This document shows positions 1 to 7,197 of a stretch of 15,188 bases of DNA, one piece after another. The DNA is from Acidobacteriota bacterium. GTDB lineage: Bacteria; Acidobacteriota; Aminicenantia; Aminicenantales; Aminicenantaceae. The notes beneath the pieces were generated by a model. It was given only the letters and a program-made list of their open reading frames with translations. It did not search any database and had not been told where the DNA came from. The stretch spans positions 1 through 15,188 of the forward strand of contig JAUWSR010000051.1 of the NCBI GenBank assembly GCA_030609975.1, read 5' to 3'. Made by a program: the position numbers and the translations under genes. How positions within the stretch are numbered: position 1 is the first letter of the stretch; each line of letters opens with the position of its first letter.

Positions 1-1
1 C

Positions 2-427
2 CACCTTCCTATGTTCTTCCAGGTGGAAGGATTGGTAGTCGATCAAGGGATCACTTTTGCACATCTCAAGGGGACCCTCGAGTATTTCCTGAAGGCACTG
101 TACCATGATAAGATCGCCATCAGATTCCGGCCGAGCATCTTCCCTTTCACCGAGCCTTCCGCAGAAGTGGATATCGGGTGTACTGTCTGTAATGGGAAGG
201 AAAAGCAGTGCCGGGTATGCGGCGGGGCTGGGTGGATCGAGATTCTCGGTTCCGGCATGGTAGATCCTCAAGTTCTGAAAAATGTGAACATAGACCCGGA
301 AAAATATTCTGGGTTTGCTTTCGGGATGGGCATCGATCGTACCGCCATGTTTTCCTATGAGATCCCGGACCTTAGATATTTTTACGAGAATGATTTGAGA
401 TTCATAAGACAATTTTCACGAAAATGA
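2..427 (+). CDS. pheS: Phenylalanine--tRNA ligase alpha subunit, 3' part (5' end outside window)
   Basis: This is the C-terminal ~141 residues of the catalytic alpha subunit of the cytoplasmic (alpha-beta)2 phenylalanyl-tRNA synthetase, which charges tRNA-Phe. The frame is already open at base 2, so the ATG at 11 is internal. Visible class II synthetase signatures are FFQVEGLVVD (motif 2 region), IRFRPSIFPFTEPSAEVD, and the motif 3 stretch GFAFGMGIDRTAMF followed by DLRYFYENDLRFIRQF. Between FTEPSAEVD and the GSGMV strand there is an insert with CTVC...CRVC, a probable zinc-binding knuckle. It is present in PheS of many bacteria but absent from the E. coli type. The stop codon overlaps the pheT start by 4 bases (ATGA at 424-427), consistent with translational coupling of the two subunits. 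Confidence 0.96.
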   Translation, partial: HLPMFFQVEGLVVDQGITFAHLKGTLEYFLKALYHDKIAIRFRPSIFPFTEPSAEVDIGCTVCNGKEKQCRVCGGAGWIEILGSGMVDPQVLKNVNIDPEKYSGFAFGMGIDRTAMFSYEIPDLRYFYENDLRFIRQFSRK

Positions 428-2478
428 AAATCAGCAGAAACTGGCTCAACGATTATATCCAACTGGACCTGCCTATACCTGAACTTATAGATACTTTGAA
501 CAGGATCGGAATGCTGGTCGATTCCTGGGAAGATCTGGGGCACGATGTGGTACTGGAGATCGAGACTTATGCAAACCGCCCCGATACGCTCGGACACTTG
601 GGGATTGCGCGTGAATTGTCTGCGGCCCTGGGTGTGCCTCTGAAAGAAAACGAGTGGCCCCTCATTGAAACCGAGGAAGAGATCGGAGGCGTTTTTGATA
701 TTCAGATCCTGGATGAGAATCTTTGCCCTCGTTACTGTGGCAAGATCGTTCGTCATGTCGAGGTAGGTCCCTCACCGGCATGGCTGCAGGAGAGACTGGC
801 TGCCATGGGGCTCAGCTCCATCAACAATGTTGTGGATGTAACCAACTATGTGCTTTACGCCACGGCCCAGCCCATCCATGCTTTTGACCTTAACAAACTC
901 GAAGGAGAAAAGATCCTTGTCCGGCGGGCTAAAAAGAATGAGGCGCTCAGAACTCTGGAAGGAGTGGACGTCTCTCTCACCTCAGATATGTTGGTGATCG
1001 CTGACGGGAAGAAACCGATCGCTCTGGCTGGAGTCATCGGAGGAGAGGACTCCGCGGTGACACAGAAAACGCGGGATGTCCTGATCGAATGTGCTACCTT
1101 TGATCCTGTTTCCGTACGCCAAACTTGGAAAAAGCTTGCTGTGCCAACCGATGCCTCCTACCGCTTTGAAAGAGGAACCGATATATCTTTCCCCCCCCGG
1201 GCGGCTAAAATGGCGGCTTCCCTGCTGTGTCAAATGGGAGGCAAGGCCCTTAAAGGGACCTTGGATGTGTATCCCAAGACACGCAAACCCCGGACGGTTG
1301 TGCTTCGTCACCAGCGTATCACGAATCTCTTGGGAGTCGAAGTCAAGAGTGACTTCGTGTTGAATATTCTCACCTGCTTGGACATGAACGCCGAATCTCA
1401 GCAACCTGGAATCTGGCAGGTCAAGGTTCCCACCTTCCGTGTCGATATTGAGCGGGAGGCGGATCTGGTCGAGGAGATCGCCCGTTTCTATGGCTATGAA
1501 AACATTCCCTCCCAACTTCCCGCTTTCCAGACTGAGGATATAAGGGTCGATCCTGAAAGAGCGTTGAATGAACGCATGCGGCAGCTTCTCTTTCATGCGG
1601 GATATGACGAAGTCGTTAACTACAGCTTTACGGACAGTGAAAAAGACGAGGTGTTCAACTCGGGCCTCTCGGCCCTCCGCATCCGGAATCCGATCTCCTC
1701 TCGGGCTTCACATTTGCGAACCAACCTTTTGAGCGGTTTGCTTGAGACAATTTCTTGGAACCGCAACCGGGGAGCAGAGGGTGTGCATGTTTTCGAGACT
1801 GGAAAAATATATTTTTGGGATGATTCGATCAGTCGCGAACGACGCCATCTTGGTCTGGCCACCTGGGGCCGGCTGGGCGCACACCACTGGCAGGAAGTTG
1901 ACCGAGAGACGGATTTTTTCCATTTGAAGGGGACGCTGGAAAGCTTGATGGCCCAGATGCGTTTTGAGCCTGTGGCCTTTAAAGGAGCGGCCTCCCCCTA
2001 TTTTCAGACGGATTATTCCCTGGAACTCAGCGTAAAGGGGACTGTGGTCGGTTATCTAGGCAAGCTGAAATCTGAGATACTGGGAGCACTTGACCTCAAG
2101 GATACCGTATGGGCTGCGGAGATCGACCTGGATGGTTTGTTCGAGCTTCAGCCCCATCCATTCCAGTACTCTCCTGTGATCAAATTCCCGAGTATCCTTC
2201 GAGATGTTTCATTTTTAGTAAGCCGTGATATCAATTATCAAGAGATCAAGGCCGCCGTGGATAAACTGGCGATTCCCAACCTGGAATCCTATGATCTCTA
2301 TGATAGGTACACTGGATCTTCCGTACCTAAAAACAAGGTCAGCCTGTCCATGCGTTTCATCTTTCGCAATCCGCAGAAAACGCTGCTTGCCGAAGAAGTG
2401 GACGAACTCCAGGAAAAGATCATGAAAGCCCTGCGGGTGGGTTTTGACCTTCAATTTCGCAAAGGAGGGGAGAATTGA
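424..2478 (+). CDS. pheT: Phenylalanine--tRNA ligase beta subunit, short form lacking the N-terminal tRNA-binding OB-fold
   Basis: Structural and editing subunit of phenylalanyl-tRNA synthetase, 684 residues against roughly 790-800 for the common bacterial form. The N-terminus runs from MKISRNWLNDYIQLDLP through GMLVDSW almost directly into VVLEIETYANRPDTLGHLGIARE. The roughly 100-residue EMAP/Arc1p-like tRNA-binding OB domain that is inserted here in E. coli PheT is therefore absent. The rest is complete. It has a B3/B4 editing region (SINNVVDVTNYVLY, GVIGGEDSAVT, FDPVSVRQTWKKL, DASYRFERGTD), a B5 helix-turn-helix region (about residues 275-370, with VDIEREADLVEEIARFYGYENI), the catalytic-like core (MRQLLFHAGYDEVVNYSF, IRNPISSRASHLRTNLLSGLL) and a C-terminal FDX-ACB domain (FPSILRDVSFLV to the end). 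It starts at ATG 424 inside the pheS stop, with no clear Shine-Dalgarno, so it is probably coupled. The absence of a frameshift suggests a natural short form. Confidence 0.96.
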   Translation: MKISRNWLNDYIQLDLPIPELIDTLNRIGMLVDSWEDLGHDVVLEIETYANRPDTLGHLGIARELSAALGVPLKENEWPLIETEEEIGGVFDIQILDENLCPRYCGKIVRHVEVGPSPAWLQERLAAMGLSSINNVVDVTNYVLYATAQPIHAFDLNKLEGEKILVRRAKKNEALRTLEGVDVSLTSDMLVIADGKKPIALAGVIGGEDSAVTQKTRDVLIECATFDPVSVRQTWKKLAVPTDASYRFERGTDISFPPRAAKMAASLLCQMGGKALKGTLDVYPKTRKPRTVVLRHQRITNLLGVEVKSDFVLNILTCLDMNAESQQPGIWQVKVPTFRVDIEREADLVEEIARFYGYENIPSQLPAFQTEDIRVDPERALNERMRQLLFHAGYDEVVNYSFTDSEKDEVFNSGLSALRIRNPISSRASHLRTNLLSGLLETISWNRNRGAEGVHVFETGKIYFWDDSISRERRHLGLATWGRLGAHHWQEVDRETDFFHLKGTLESLMAQMRFEPVAFKGAASPYFQTDYSLELSVKGTVVGYLGKLKSEILGALDLKDTVWAAEIDLDGLFELQPHPFQYSPVIKFPSILRDVSFLVSRDINYQEIKAAVDKLAIPNLESYDLYDRYTGSSVPKNKVSLSMRFIFRNPQKTLLAEEVDELQEKIMKALRVGFDLQFRKGGEN

Positions 2479-2735
2479 CAAGTGAATTGGAACGAATTAA
2501 AATCCTGGAGGGGAAAATCTCGCAGGTCGTCGAGTACATAAACCGGATAAACAGTGAGAATAAACGACTAAAGCAGCAGGTAAAGGAATTGAAAGACGAA
2601 CGCAAAGGATTGGCCGATGAGGCCAAGAGAGCCGGAAAGCTCGATGAGAATCTAAAGACTTTCGAAAAAGAGAGGGAGGCAATTAAAAGTAAAGTAGAAA
2701 GCATTATCGGCCAGATCGATCAACTTGAACTATGA
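2475..2735 (+). CDS. Small coiled-coil protein, ZapB-like
   Basis: An 86-residue, highly charged protein (rich in K, E, R, D). It has heptad-like spacing of I, L and V from about residue 6 to the end (LERIKILEGKISQVVEYI, then LKQQVKELKDE) and no membrane segment, so it is predicted to be one long coiled coil. It starts at TTG 2475, overlapping the pheT stop, with a strong ribosome site (AGGAGGGG, 2463-2470) just upstream. Its stop overlaps the zapA ATG by 4 bases. Size, coiled-coil character and position directly before zapA match the small proteins annotated as cell division protein ZapB, which links to ZapA and stabilises the FtsZ ring. Coiled coils resemble each other easily, so the ZapB assignment rests mainly on context and no gene symbol is given. 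Confidence 0.72.
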   Translation: MTSELERIKILEGKISQVVEYINRINSENKRLKQQVKELKDERKGLADEAKRAGKLDENLKTFEKEREAIKSKVESIIGQIDQLEL

Positions 2736-3061
2736 TTGATAAGATTATCGAGATCGAAATTTTCGATCAAAAATATAGGATAAGAGTCAAAGGAGAAGAA
2801 GACGAACAATACATAAGCCATTTGACTTCGTATGTGGATCAAAAAATGAGAGAAGTCGCGGTGAAATCCAAGTCAGCGGACAGCACAAAAATTGCGGTGC
2901 TGGCTGCACTGAACATCGCGGATGAATTTTTTCTTAACCAGAAAAAATTGGATAAACTCAACGAAGTCATCGGCAATATGGAAAGTGAAATAGAAGGTTT
3001 GGAGGAAAATCTCTTTAAAGATGAAAATACATACAAAAGTGTGGGCGAAGCCAACAAATAA
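2732..3061 (+). CDS. zapA: Cell division protein ZapA
   Basis: A 109-residue member of the ZapA family, which binds and bundles FtsZ filaments at mid-cell. The N-terminal half shows the family pattern: a beta strand IEIEIFDQKYRIRV, then a segment on the pattern of EEDEQYISHLTSYVDQKMRE, followed by STKIAVLAALNIADEFF. The C-terminal ~40 residues are a coiled coil (LDKLNEVIGNMESEIEGLEENLF) that dimerises or tetramerises in characterised members. It begins at ATG 2732 inside the stop of the preceding coiled-coil gene, without its own clear Shine-Dalgarno, so translation is probably coupled. It is the last gene before the 134-base gap leading to rny. In many proteobacteria the 6S RNA gene follows zapA, but I could not confirm a 6S fold here. 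Confidence 0.93.
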   Translation: MIDKIIEIEIFDQKYRIRVKGEEDEQYISHLTSYVDQKMREVAVKSKSADSTKIAVLAALNIADEFFLNQKKLDKLNEVIGNMESEIEGLEENLFKDENTYKSVGEANK

Positions 3062-3085
3062 AGCGAACAGGTTTTGCCATAGGAA

Positions 3086-3115
3086 TTGAGAACGAACAAA
3101 GCTGCCATGTATATC
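3086..3115 (+). promoter_or_regulatory. Possible sigma-70-type promoter for rny
   Basis: TTGAGA (3086-3091) and TATATC (3110-3115) lie 18 bases apart in the gap between zapA and rny. They match the -35 and -10 consensus at 5 of 6 and 4 of 6 positions. A start near 3122 would give rny a leader of about 75 bases that includes the hairpin at 3168-3195. This is the only sizeable gap in the pheS-dxs gene train, so an internal promoter here is reasonable, but short motifs like these occur by chance. Confidence 0.3.
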
Positions 3116-3167
3116 TCCGTAGAAATATGAGAAAGAGCCAACATAGTCTCTCCTGACCATTCTCTCC

Positions 3168-3195
3168 TTTGACGCCCCATTTGGAGGTGGTCAAA
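3168..3195 (+). promoter_or_regulatory. Hairpin covering the rny ribosome binding site
   Basis: TTTGAC (3168-3173) and GTCAAA (3190-3195) are perfect 6-base complements. Between them, CC within 3175-3178 can pair with GG of the Shine-Dalgarno GGAGGT (3183-3188). The right arm ends directly before the GTG start at 3196. If folded in the mRNA, it would limit ribosome access. It also supports GTG 3196 as the real start, because the Shine-Dalgarno sits 7 bases upstream of it. Confidence 0.4.
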
Positions 3196-4758
3196 GTGAA
3201 TACGTTCTTATTAGGTGCAACGGCTTTCCTAGCCCTTGTCTGCGCCGTTTTGATCTTTGTTATTCTTAAACGAAGGTCCGGATCACGCTTGCTGCTGCAT
3301 GTCAAGCAGGAAGCGGAAGTCCATATGAACCGGGCCAAAGAGGATGCTGAGAAGATCAGGCGTGAAGCTTCGCTAGAGGCCAAAGAAAAATATCTCAATT
3401 TAAAAACGGATTTTGAAAAACAGACGCGTGAACGCCGGCGCAAGTTCAACGACCATGAGCGCCGATTGGTTCAGAAAGAGGAGAATCTGGAGCGCAAGTT
3501 TCAGAACCTGGAGCGCAAAGAAAAGGAGTTTGTCCATAAGGAGCACCGTCTCTCATCCCGAGATCAAGAGCTGGTGGAAAAAGAACAAAAGGTCCAAGCG
3601 CTCAACAACAGGGTAATGGAAGAGCTCGAGCGCATAGCCGGCTTGACTCAGGAAGAGGCCAAGAAGGAACTGCAGAACCGGATCGAAGATCAGGCTAAGC
3701 TGGAAGCGGTGCAGATTGTCCGTAGGATCGAGGAGGAGGCCCGGGAGCAAGGCAGTGCCAAAGCCCGTGATATCATCAGCATGGCGATTCAGCGTTCTGC
3801 CGCTGAGCATGTGGTGGAAACCACGGTTTCGGTCGTGGATCTTCCTTCGGATGATATGAAAGGCCGGATCATTGGAAGAGAGGGACGGAATATCCGTGCC
3901 TTAGAGTTAGCCACAGGTGTGGATATTATCGTCGATGATACTCCGGAAGCCGTGATCCTCTCCAGTTTTGACCCTATTCGGAGGGAAATGGCTCGTTTGG
4001 CCATCGAGAAGCTTGTGATGGACGGCCGTATCCATCCCGCCCGCATCGAGGAAGTGGTGGAGACGGTCAAGCAAGAACTGGAACAGAAGATCAAACAGGA
4101 AGGTGAGAATGCCGTCCTGGATCTGCGGGTTCAGAACATCCATCCCGAACTGATCAAACTGCTGGGCAAACTCAAGTACCGAACCAGCTATGGTCAGAAC
4201 GTCCTGCAGCATTCCAAAGAAGTGGCTTCGTTGTGTGCTCTGATGGCCAGAGAGCTGGGCGCGGATGTCAATGTTTCCCTGCGAGCCGGCCTTCTGCACG
4301 ATGTTGGCAAGGCGGTGGATCGCGAAGTCGAGGGGACACATACCGAGTTGAGTGTATCCTTGAGCAAGAAATATGGAGAATCCGAAGCGGTCTGCCAAGC
4401 GATCGCATCCCATCACCGGGACATCGACTTTCCCTCAGTGGAAGCGGTGCTGGTTCAGTCGGCGGATACTCTCTCTGCAGCCAGACCGGGAGCTCGGCGT
4501 GAACTTCTCGAGACCTACATCAAGCGGCTGGAAAAACTGGAGGAAGTCGCCAACTCTTATGAAGGCGTCGCCAAGGCTTTTGCCTTGCAAGCCGGTCGCG
4601 AGATCCGGATCATCGTCGAGAGTAAAAAGATATCCGATGACCAAGCAACGCTGGCGGCCAAGGACATTGCCCAGAAGATCAAGGAGGAGATGGATTATCC
4701 CGGCCAGATCAAGGTAACCGTCATTCGGGAAATGAGAGCGGTTGAGTATGCCCGCTAA
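3196..4758 (+). CDS. rny: Ribonuclease Y (membrane-anchored endoribonuclease)
   Basis: A 520-residue endoribonuclease that starts mRNA decay at the inner face of the membrane. The order of parts is that of the family. There is one N-terminal membrane helix (about residues 4-24, FLLGATAFLALVCAVLIFVI), then a long charged coiled coil (about 30-200). Next comes a KH domain with KGRIIGREGRNIRALE near residue 220, then an HD domain with GLLHDVGKAVDREVEGTH near 365, with further metal-site residues in IASHHRDID and VQSADTLSAARPGARRE. I chose GTG 3196 over the longer frame from TTG 3169 because GGAGGT lies 7 bases before it and the membrane helix then starts immediately, as is usual. The 3' end overlaps ymdB by 11 bases, a pairing seen in many bacteria. 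Confidence 0.96.
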   Translation: MNTFLLGATAFLALVCAVLIFVILKRRSGSRLLLHVKQEAEVHMNRAKEDAEKIRREASLEAKEKYLNLKTDFEKQTRERRRKFNDHERRLVQKEENLERKFQNLERKEKEFVHKEHRLSSRDQELVEKEQKVQALNNRVMEELERIAGLTQEEAKKELQNRIEDQAKLEAVQIVRRIEEEAREQGSAKARDIISMAIQRSAAEHVVETTVSVVDLPSDDMKGRIIGREGRNIRALELATGVDIIVDDTPEAVILSSFDPIRREMARLAIEKLVMDGRIHPARIEEVVETVKQELEQKIKQEGENAVLDLRVQNIHPELIKLLGKLKYRTSYGQNVLQHSKEVASLCALMARELGADVNVSLRAGLLHDVGKAVDREVEGTHTELSVSLSKKYGESEAVCQAIASHHRDIDFPSVEAVLVQSADTLSAARPGARRELLETYIKRLEKLEEVANSYEGVAKAFALQAGREIRIIVESKKISDDQATLAAKDIAQKIKEEMDYPGQIKVTVIREMRAVEYAR

Positions 4759-5563
4759 GATCCGGATCCTGTTTCTCGGGGATATCATTGGGCGTCCAGG
4801 GAGACGCGTGATCGGGCGTTATCTGCCCCCGGTTATCCGAAAGTATTCCCCGACCCTGATCGTCGCCAATGCCGAAAATGCCGCGGGTGGGATCGGCTTG
4901 ACCGAGCCCATCGGAAGGGAACTATTTTCTTGGATGGATGTCCTGACCTCTGGAAATCACATCTGGGACAAGAAAGAAGCCGTTGCATATATGGACAAAG
5001 AACCGCGTGTCCTGCGCCCGGCCAATTATCCCGAGGGCAATCCCGGCAGGGGAGCCTATGTGTGGGAAAGCAAAGACGGCCAGAAGGTGGGGATCTTAAA
5101 CCTGCAAGGGCGGGTGTTTATGGAACCCATTGACTGTCCCTTTCGGGTTGCGGATGAAAGGATAGCCGAATTGAAGGAGGAAACTCCCGTGATCCTTGTG
5201 GATTTCCATGCCGAGGCCACATCGGAAAAGCAAGCCTTGGGTTGGTACTTGGATGGCAAAGTCTCTGCCGTTTTTGGTACTCATACTCATGTTCCCACAG
5301 CGGATGACCGCATCCTGCCCCAGGGAACAGGCTACATCACCGATGTGGGTATGGTGGGGGCCTATGATTCCGTGATCGGCATCCGGCGGGATCAGGCCTT
5401 GCAGAGGTTTTTGACCTCCCGGCCCCAGCGGTTCGAGCCCTCCAAAGCCGGTGCGCTGCTGGGCGGAATACTGGTCGAGGTAGATGCCCAGACCGGCAAA
5501 GCCTTGTCTTTGAAACGGATCACTCATTGTGAGGAAGAGCATGTTAGAACACGGGAGCTTTGA
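4748..5563 (+). CDS. ymdB: YmdB-type metallophosphoesterase (TIGR00282 family, 2',3'-cyclic nucleotide 2'-phosphodiesterase)
   Basis: A 271-residue calcineurin-like phosphoesterase of the YmdB/DR1281 family. Characterised members hydrolyse 2',3'-cyclic nucleotides. All expected metal ligand motifs are visible in order: GDIIGRPGR (Asp12), NAENAAGGIG (Asn/Glu), SGNHIWDKKE (Asn-His), VDFHAEATSEK (His) and GTHTHVPTADDRILP (two His), followed by the family stretch YITDVGMVGAYDSVIG. ATG 4748 is preferred over TTG 4742, six bases upstream in frame. The gene overlaps the rny end by 11 bases, so the pair is co-translated. RNase Y generates RNA fragments and YmdB may act on cyclic phosphate products, an inference from the family and the pairing. 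The 3' end overlaps xseA by 23 bases. Confidence 0.93.
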   Translation: MPAKIRILFLGDIIGRPGRRVIGRYLPPVIRKYSPTLIVANAENAAGGIGLTEPIGRELFSWMDVLTSGNHIWDKKEAVAYMDKEPRVLRPANYPEGNPGRGAYVWESKDGQKVGILNLQGRVFMEPIDCPFRVADERIAELKEETPVILVDFHAEATSEKQALGWYLDGKVSAVFGTHTHVPTADDRILPQGTGYITDVGMVGAYDSVIGIRRDQALQRFLTSRPQRFEPSKAGALLGGILVEVDAQTGKALSLKRITHCEEEHVRTREL

Positions 5564-6881
5564 TCGACAGAAGATCTACAGTGTTACAGCCCTTACCCGG
5601 ATGATCAGGGCTGCACTGGAGACCTCTTTCCCAGCTCCTGTCTGGGTGGAAGGGGAGATATCGAACTTTACCCGTGCACATTCCGGGCACCTGTATTTCA
5701 ATCTCAAGGATAAGGATGCCCAATTGGCAGGCGTCATGTGGCGCTCCTCAGCGGAAAAGGTCCCATTTGAACTGGAAAGTGGACAACAGGTCGTTTGCCG
5801 GGGACAGATCAACGTTTATGAGCGCCGGGGGCAGTACCAGTTTCAAGTCGAGATCATCGAACCTAAGGGCAAAGGCGCCCTCCAGTTGGCTTTCGAACAG
5901 CTCAAGGAAAAGCTACAAAAAGAAGGGCTGTTTTCTTCCGAGCTTAAAAAAAGCCTGCCGCTGCTTCCTAAAAAAGTGGGCATTGTCACCTCGCCCAAAG
6001 GAGCCGCCATCAGCGATATTCTTCGGACCTTGGAGCGGCGTTTCGCGCGGCTGCATATCCTGATCCTTCCCGCCAAGGTCCAGGGGGAGGGAGCGGCCGA
6101 GGAGATCGCCGCCGGGATCGATTATTTTACTGCCCGCAAGGATTTTGATGTTATCATCGTAGGCCGCGGAGGAGGTTCTATCGAGGACCTATGGGCTTTT
6201 AATGAGGAGATCGTGGCGCGGGCTATCTTCCGGTGCCCTCTCCCCGTTATTACCGCCGTTGGGCACGAGGTGGATTTCACCATTGCGGACTTCGTCTCTG
6301 ATATTCGGGCTTCAACGCCCACAGCCGCCGCCGAAATGGTCATCGAGACCGAACAAGCATTGTTGGATAAGATCGATAACCTGCGGACAAGAATGGTTCA
6401 GCTTCTGCGTTTTCAGACCCAGGAACGGAAAAACGATCTCTTGAGCTTGGTTCATCACCGGGCCTTTCAAAACTTTAAGATGAAGGTCCTGAATCTCTTC
6501 CAACGGGTGGATGACCTGGAACTGCGGGCTTTGAATTCTCTCCGGGATGAACGCCAGCGGCTGTCTGAAAGCCGCTCACGAACCCAACTCTTGGAAGAGA
6601 GGAGTGTTAATCTCATCAAGGCTAAACTCCAGGTGCTTAGGGCTCAATGGGAAAAGCTGAGTGCTGAGCTGCACAACCTGAGCCCTCTATCCATTCTGAA
6701 AAAAGGCTACACCTTGTGTTGGGACCAAGAGAGAAAGTGTTTAATACGCCGAATCGAAAACATTGAGGAAGGAGATAGGCTTACGGTCTCCTTCTATCGG
6801 GGAGAGTTTGCTTGTCAAGTTAAGGCCCTAAACCGGGGGATCGCGATCGAGGACCACGGCAGAAAAGATAAACAAGGATGA
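5541..6881 (+). CDS. xseA: Exodeoxyribonuclease VII large subunit
   Basis: A 446-residue catalytic subunit of exonuclease VII, which degrades single-stranded DNA from both ends in the cytoplasm. It has an N-terminal OB-fold (YSVTALTRMIRAALE, VWVEGEISNFTRAHSGHLYFNLKD, RGQINVYERRGQYQFQV). The catalytic domain follows with GIVTSPKGAAISDIL, VGRGGGSIEDLWAFNEE and ITAVGHEVDFTIADFVSDIRASTPTAAAE, holding the conserved GGGS and GHExD elements. The remainder is a long charged helical region and the C-terminal ILKKGYTLCWD signature. ATG 5541 is chosen because GAGGAAG (5531-5537) precedes it; a GTG at 5529 in frame would add only four residues. It overlaps ymdB by 23 bases and is followed by xseB 10 bases on. 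Confidence 0.95.
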   Translation: MLEHGSFDRQKIYSVTALTRMIRAALETSFPAPVWVEGEISNFTRAHSGHLYFNLKDKDAQLAGVMWRSSAEKVPFELESGQQVVCRGQINVYERRGQYQFQVEIIEPKGKGALQLAFEQLKEKLQKEGLFSSELKKSLPLLPKKVGIVTSPKGAAISDILRTLERRFARLHILILPAKVQGEGAAEEIAAGIDYFTARKDFDVIIVGRGGGSIEDLWAFNEEIVARAIFRCPLPVITAVGHEVDFTIADFVSDIRASTPTAAAEMVIETEQALLDKIDNLRTRMVQLLRFQTQERKNDLLSLVHHRAFQNFKMKVLNLFQRVDDLELRALNSLRDERQRLSESRSRTQLLEERSVNLIKAKLQVLRAQWEKLSAELHNLSPLSILKKGYTLCWDQERKCLIRRIENIEEGDRLTVSFYRGEFACQVKALNRGIAIEDHGRKDKQG

Positions 6882-6891
6882 GGAGGACAGT

Positions 6892-7185
6892 ATGAAGGAC
6901 ATGAGTTTCGAGAAGGCATTGGGCGAGCTGGAAGAGATCGTTAACAAGCTCGAGGGTAGCGAACTGTCCTTGGATGAATCGCTGGGTCTTTTTGAAAAGG
7001 GAGTCCAACTGGCGCGCTTTTTACGCAAAGAGCTGGAGACGGCCGAAAAGAAGGTCGAGATTTTGCTGAAGGACGAGAAGGGGGATCTCAAACCCGAGCC
7101 CTTTGAGCTGACCACCCAAGAAGGGGGTGCGGTAGAGGAGTCTCAGAAAGAGAAATCCGTAGAGGATGACGACATCCCTTTTTAA
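6892..7185 (+). CDS. xseB: Exodeoxyribonuclease VII small subunit with an SSB-like C-terminal tip
   Basis: A 97-residue small subunit that binds the helical stalk of XseA and is needed for active exonuclease VII. The core MSFEKALGELEEIVNKLEGS, LSLDESLGLFEKGVQLARFL and LETAEKKVEILL is the family's two-helix signature (about residues 4-65). The strong site AGGAGG (6881-6886) sits 5 bases before ATG 6892. An acidic low-complexity tail of about 30 residues follows the core and ends in EDDDIPF-stop. This matches the DDDIPF tip of single-stranded DNA-binding protein and is not part of the minimal XseB fold. dxs follows after 12 bases. Confidence 0.95.
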   Translation: MKDMSFEKALGELEEIVNKLEGSELSLDESLGLFEKGVQLARFLRKELETAEKKVEILLKDEKGDLKPEPFELTTQEGGAVEESQKEKSVEDDDIPF

Positions 7186-7197
7186 GAGGAACAAACC

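Noticed and set aside
1191..1200. Run of eight C in pheT as a possible frameshift site
   Set aside because: The reading frame continues intact on both sides with conserved PheT motifs, so there is no sign of a break or programmed shift.
3169..3195. Nine-codon N-terminal extension of RNase Y from TTG 3169
   Set aside because: The better ribosome site (GGAGGT) lies inside this stretch, 7 bases before GTG 3196, and the extension falls in the leader hairpin.
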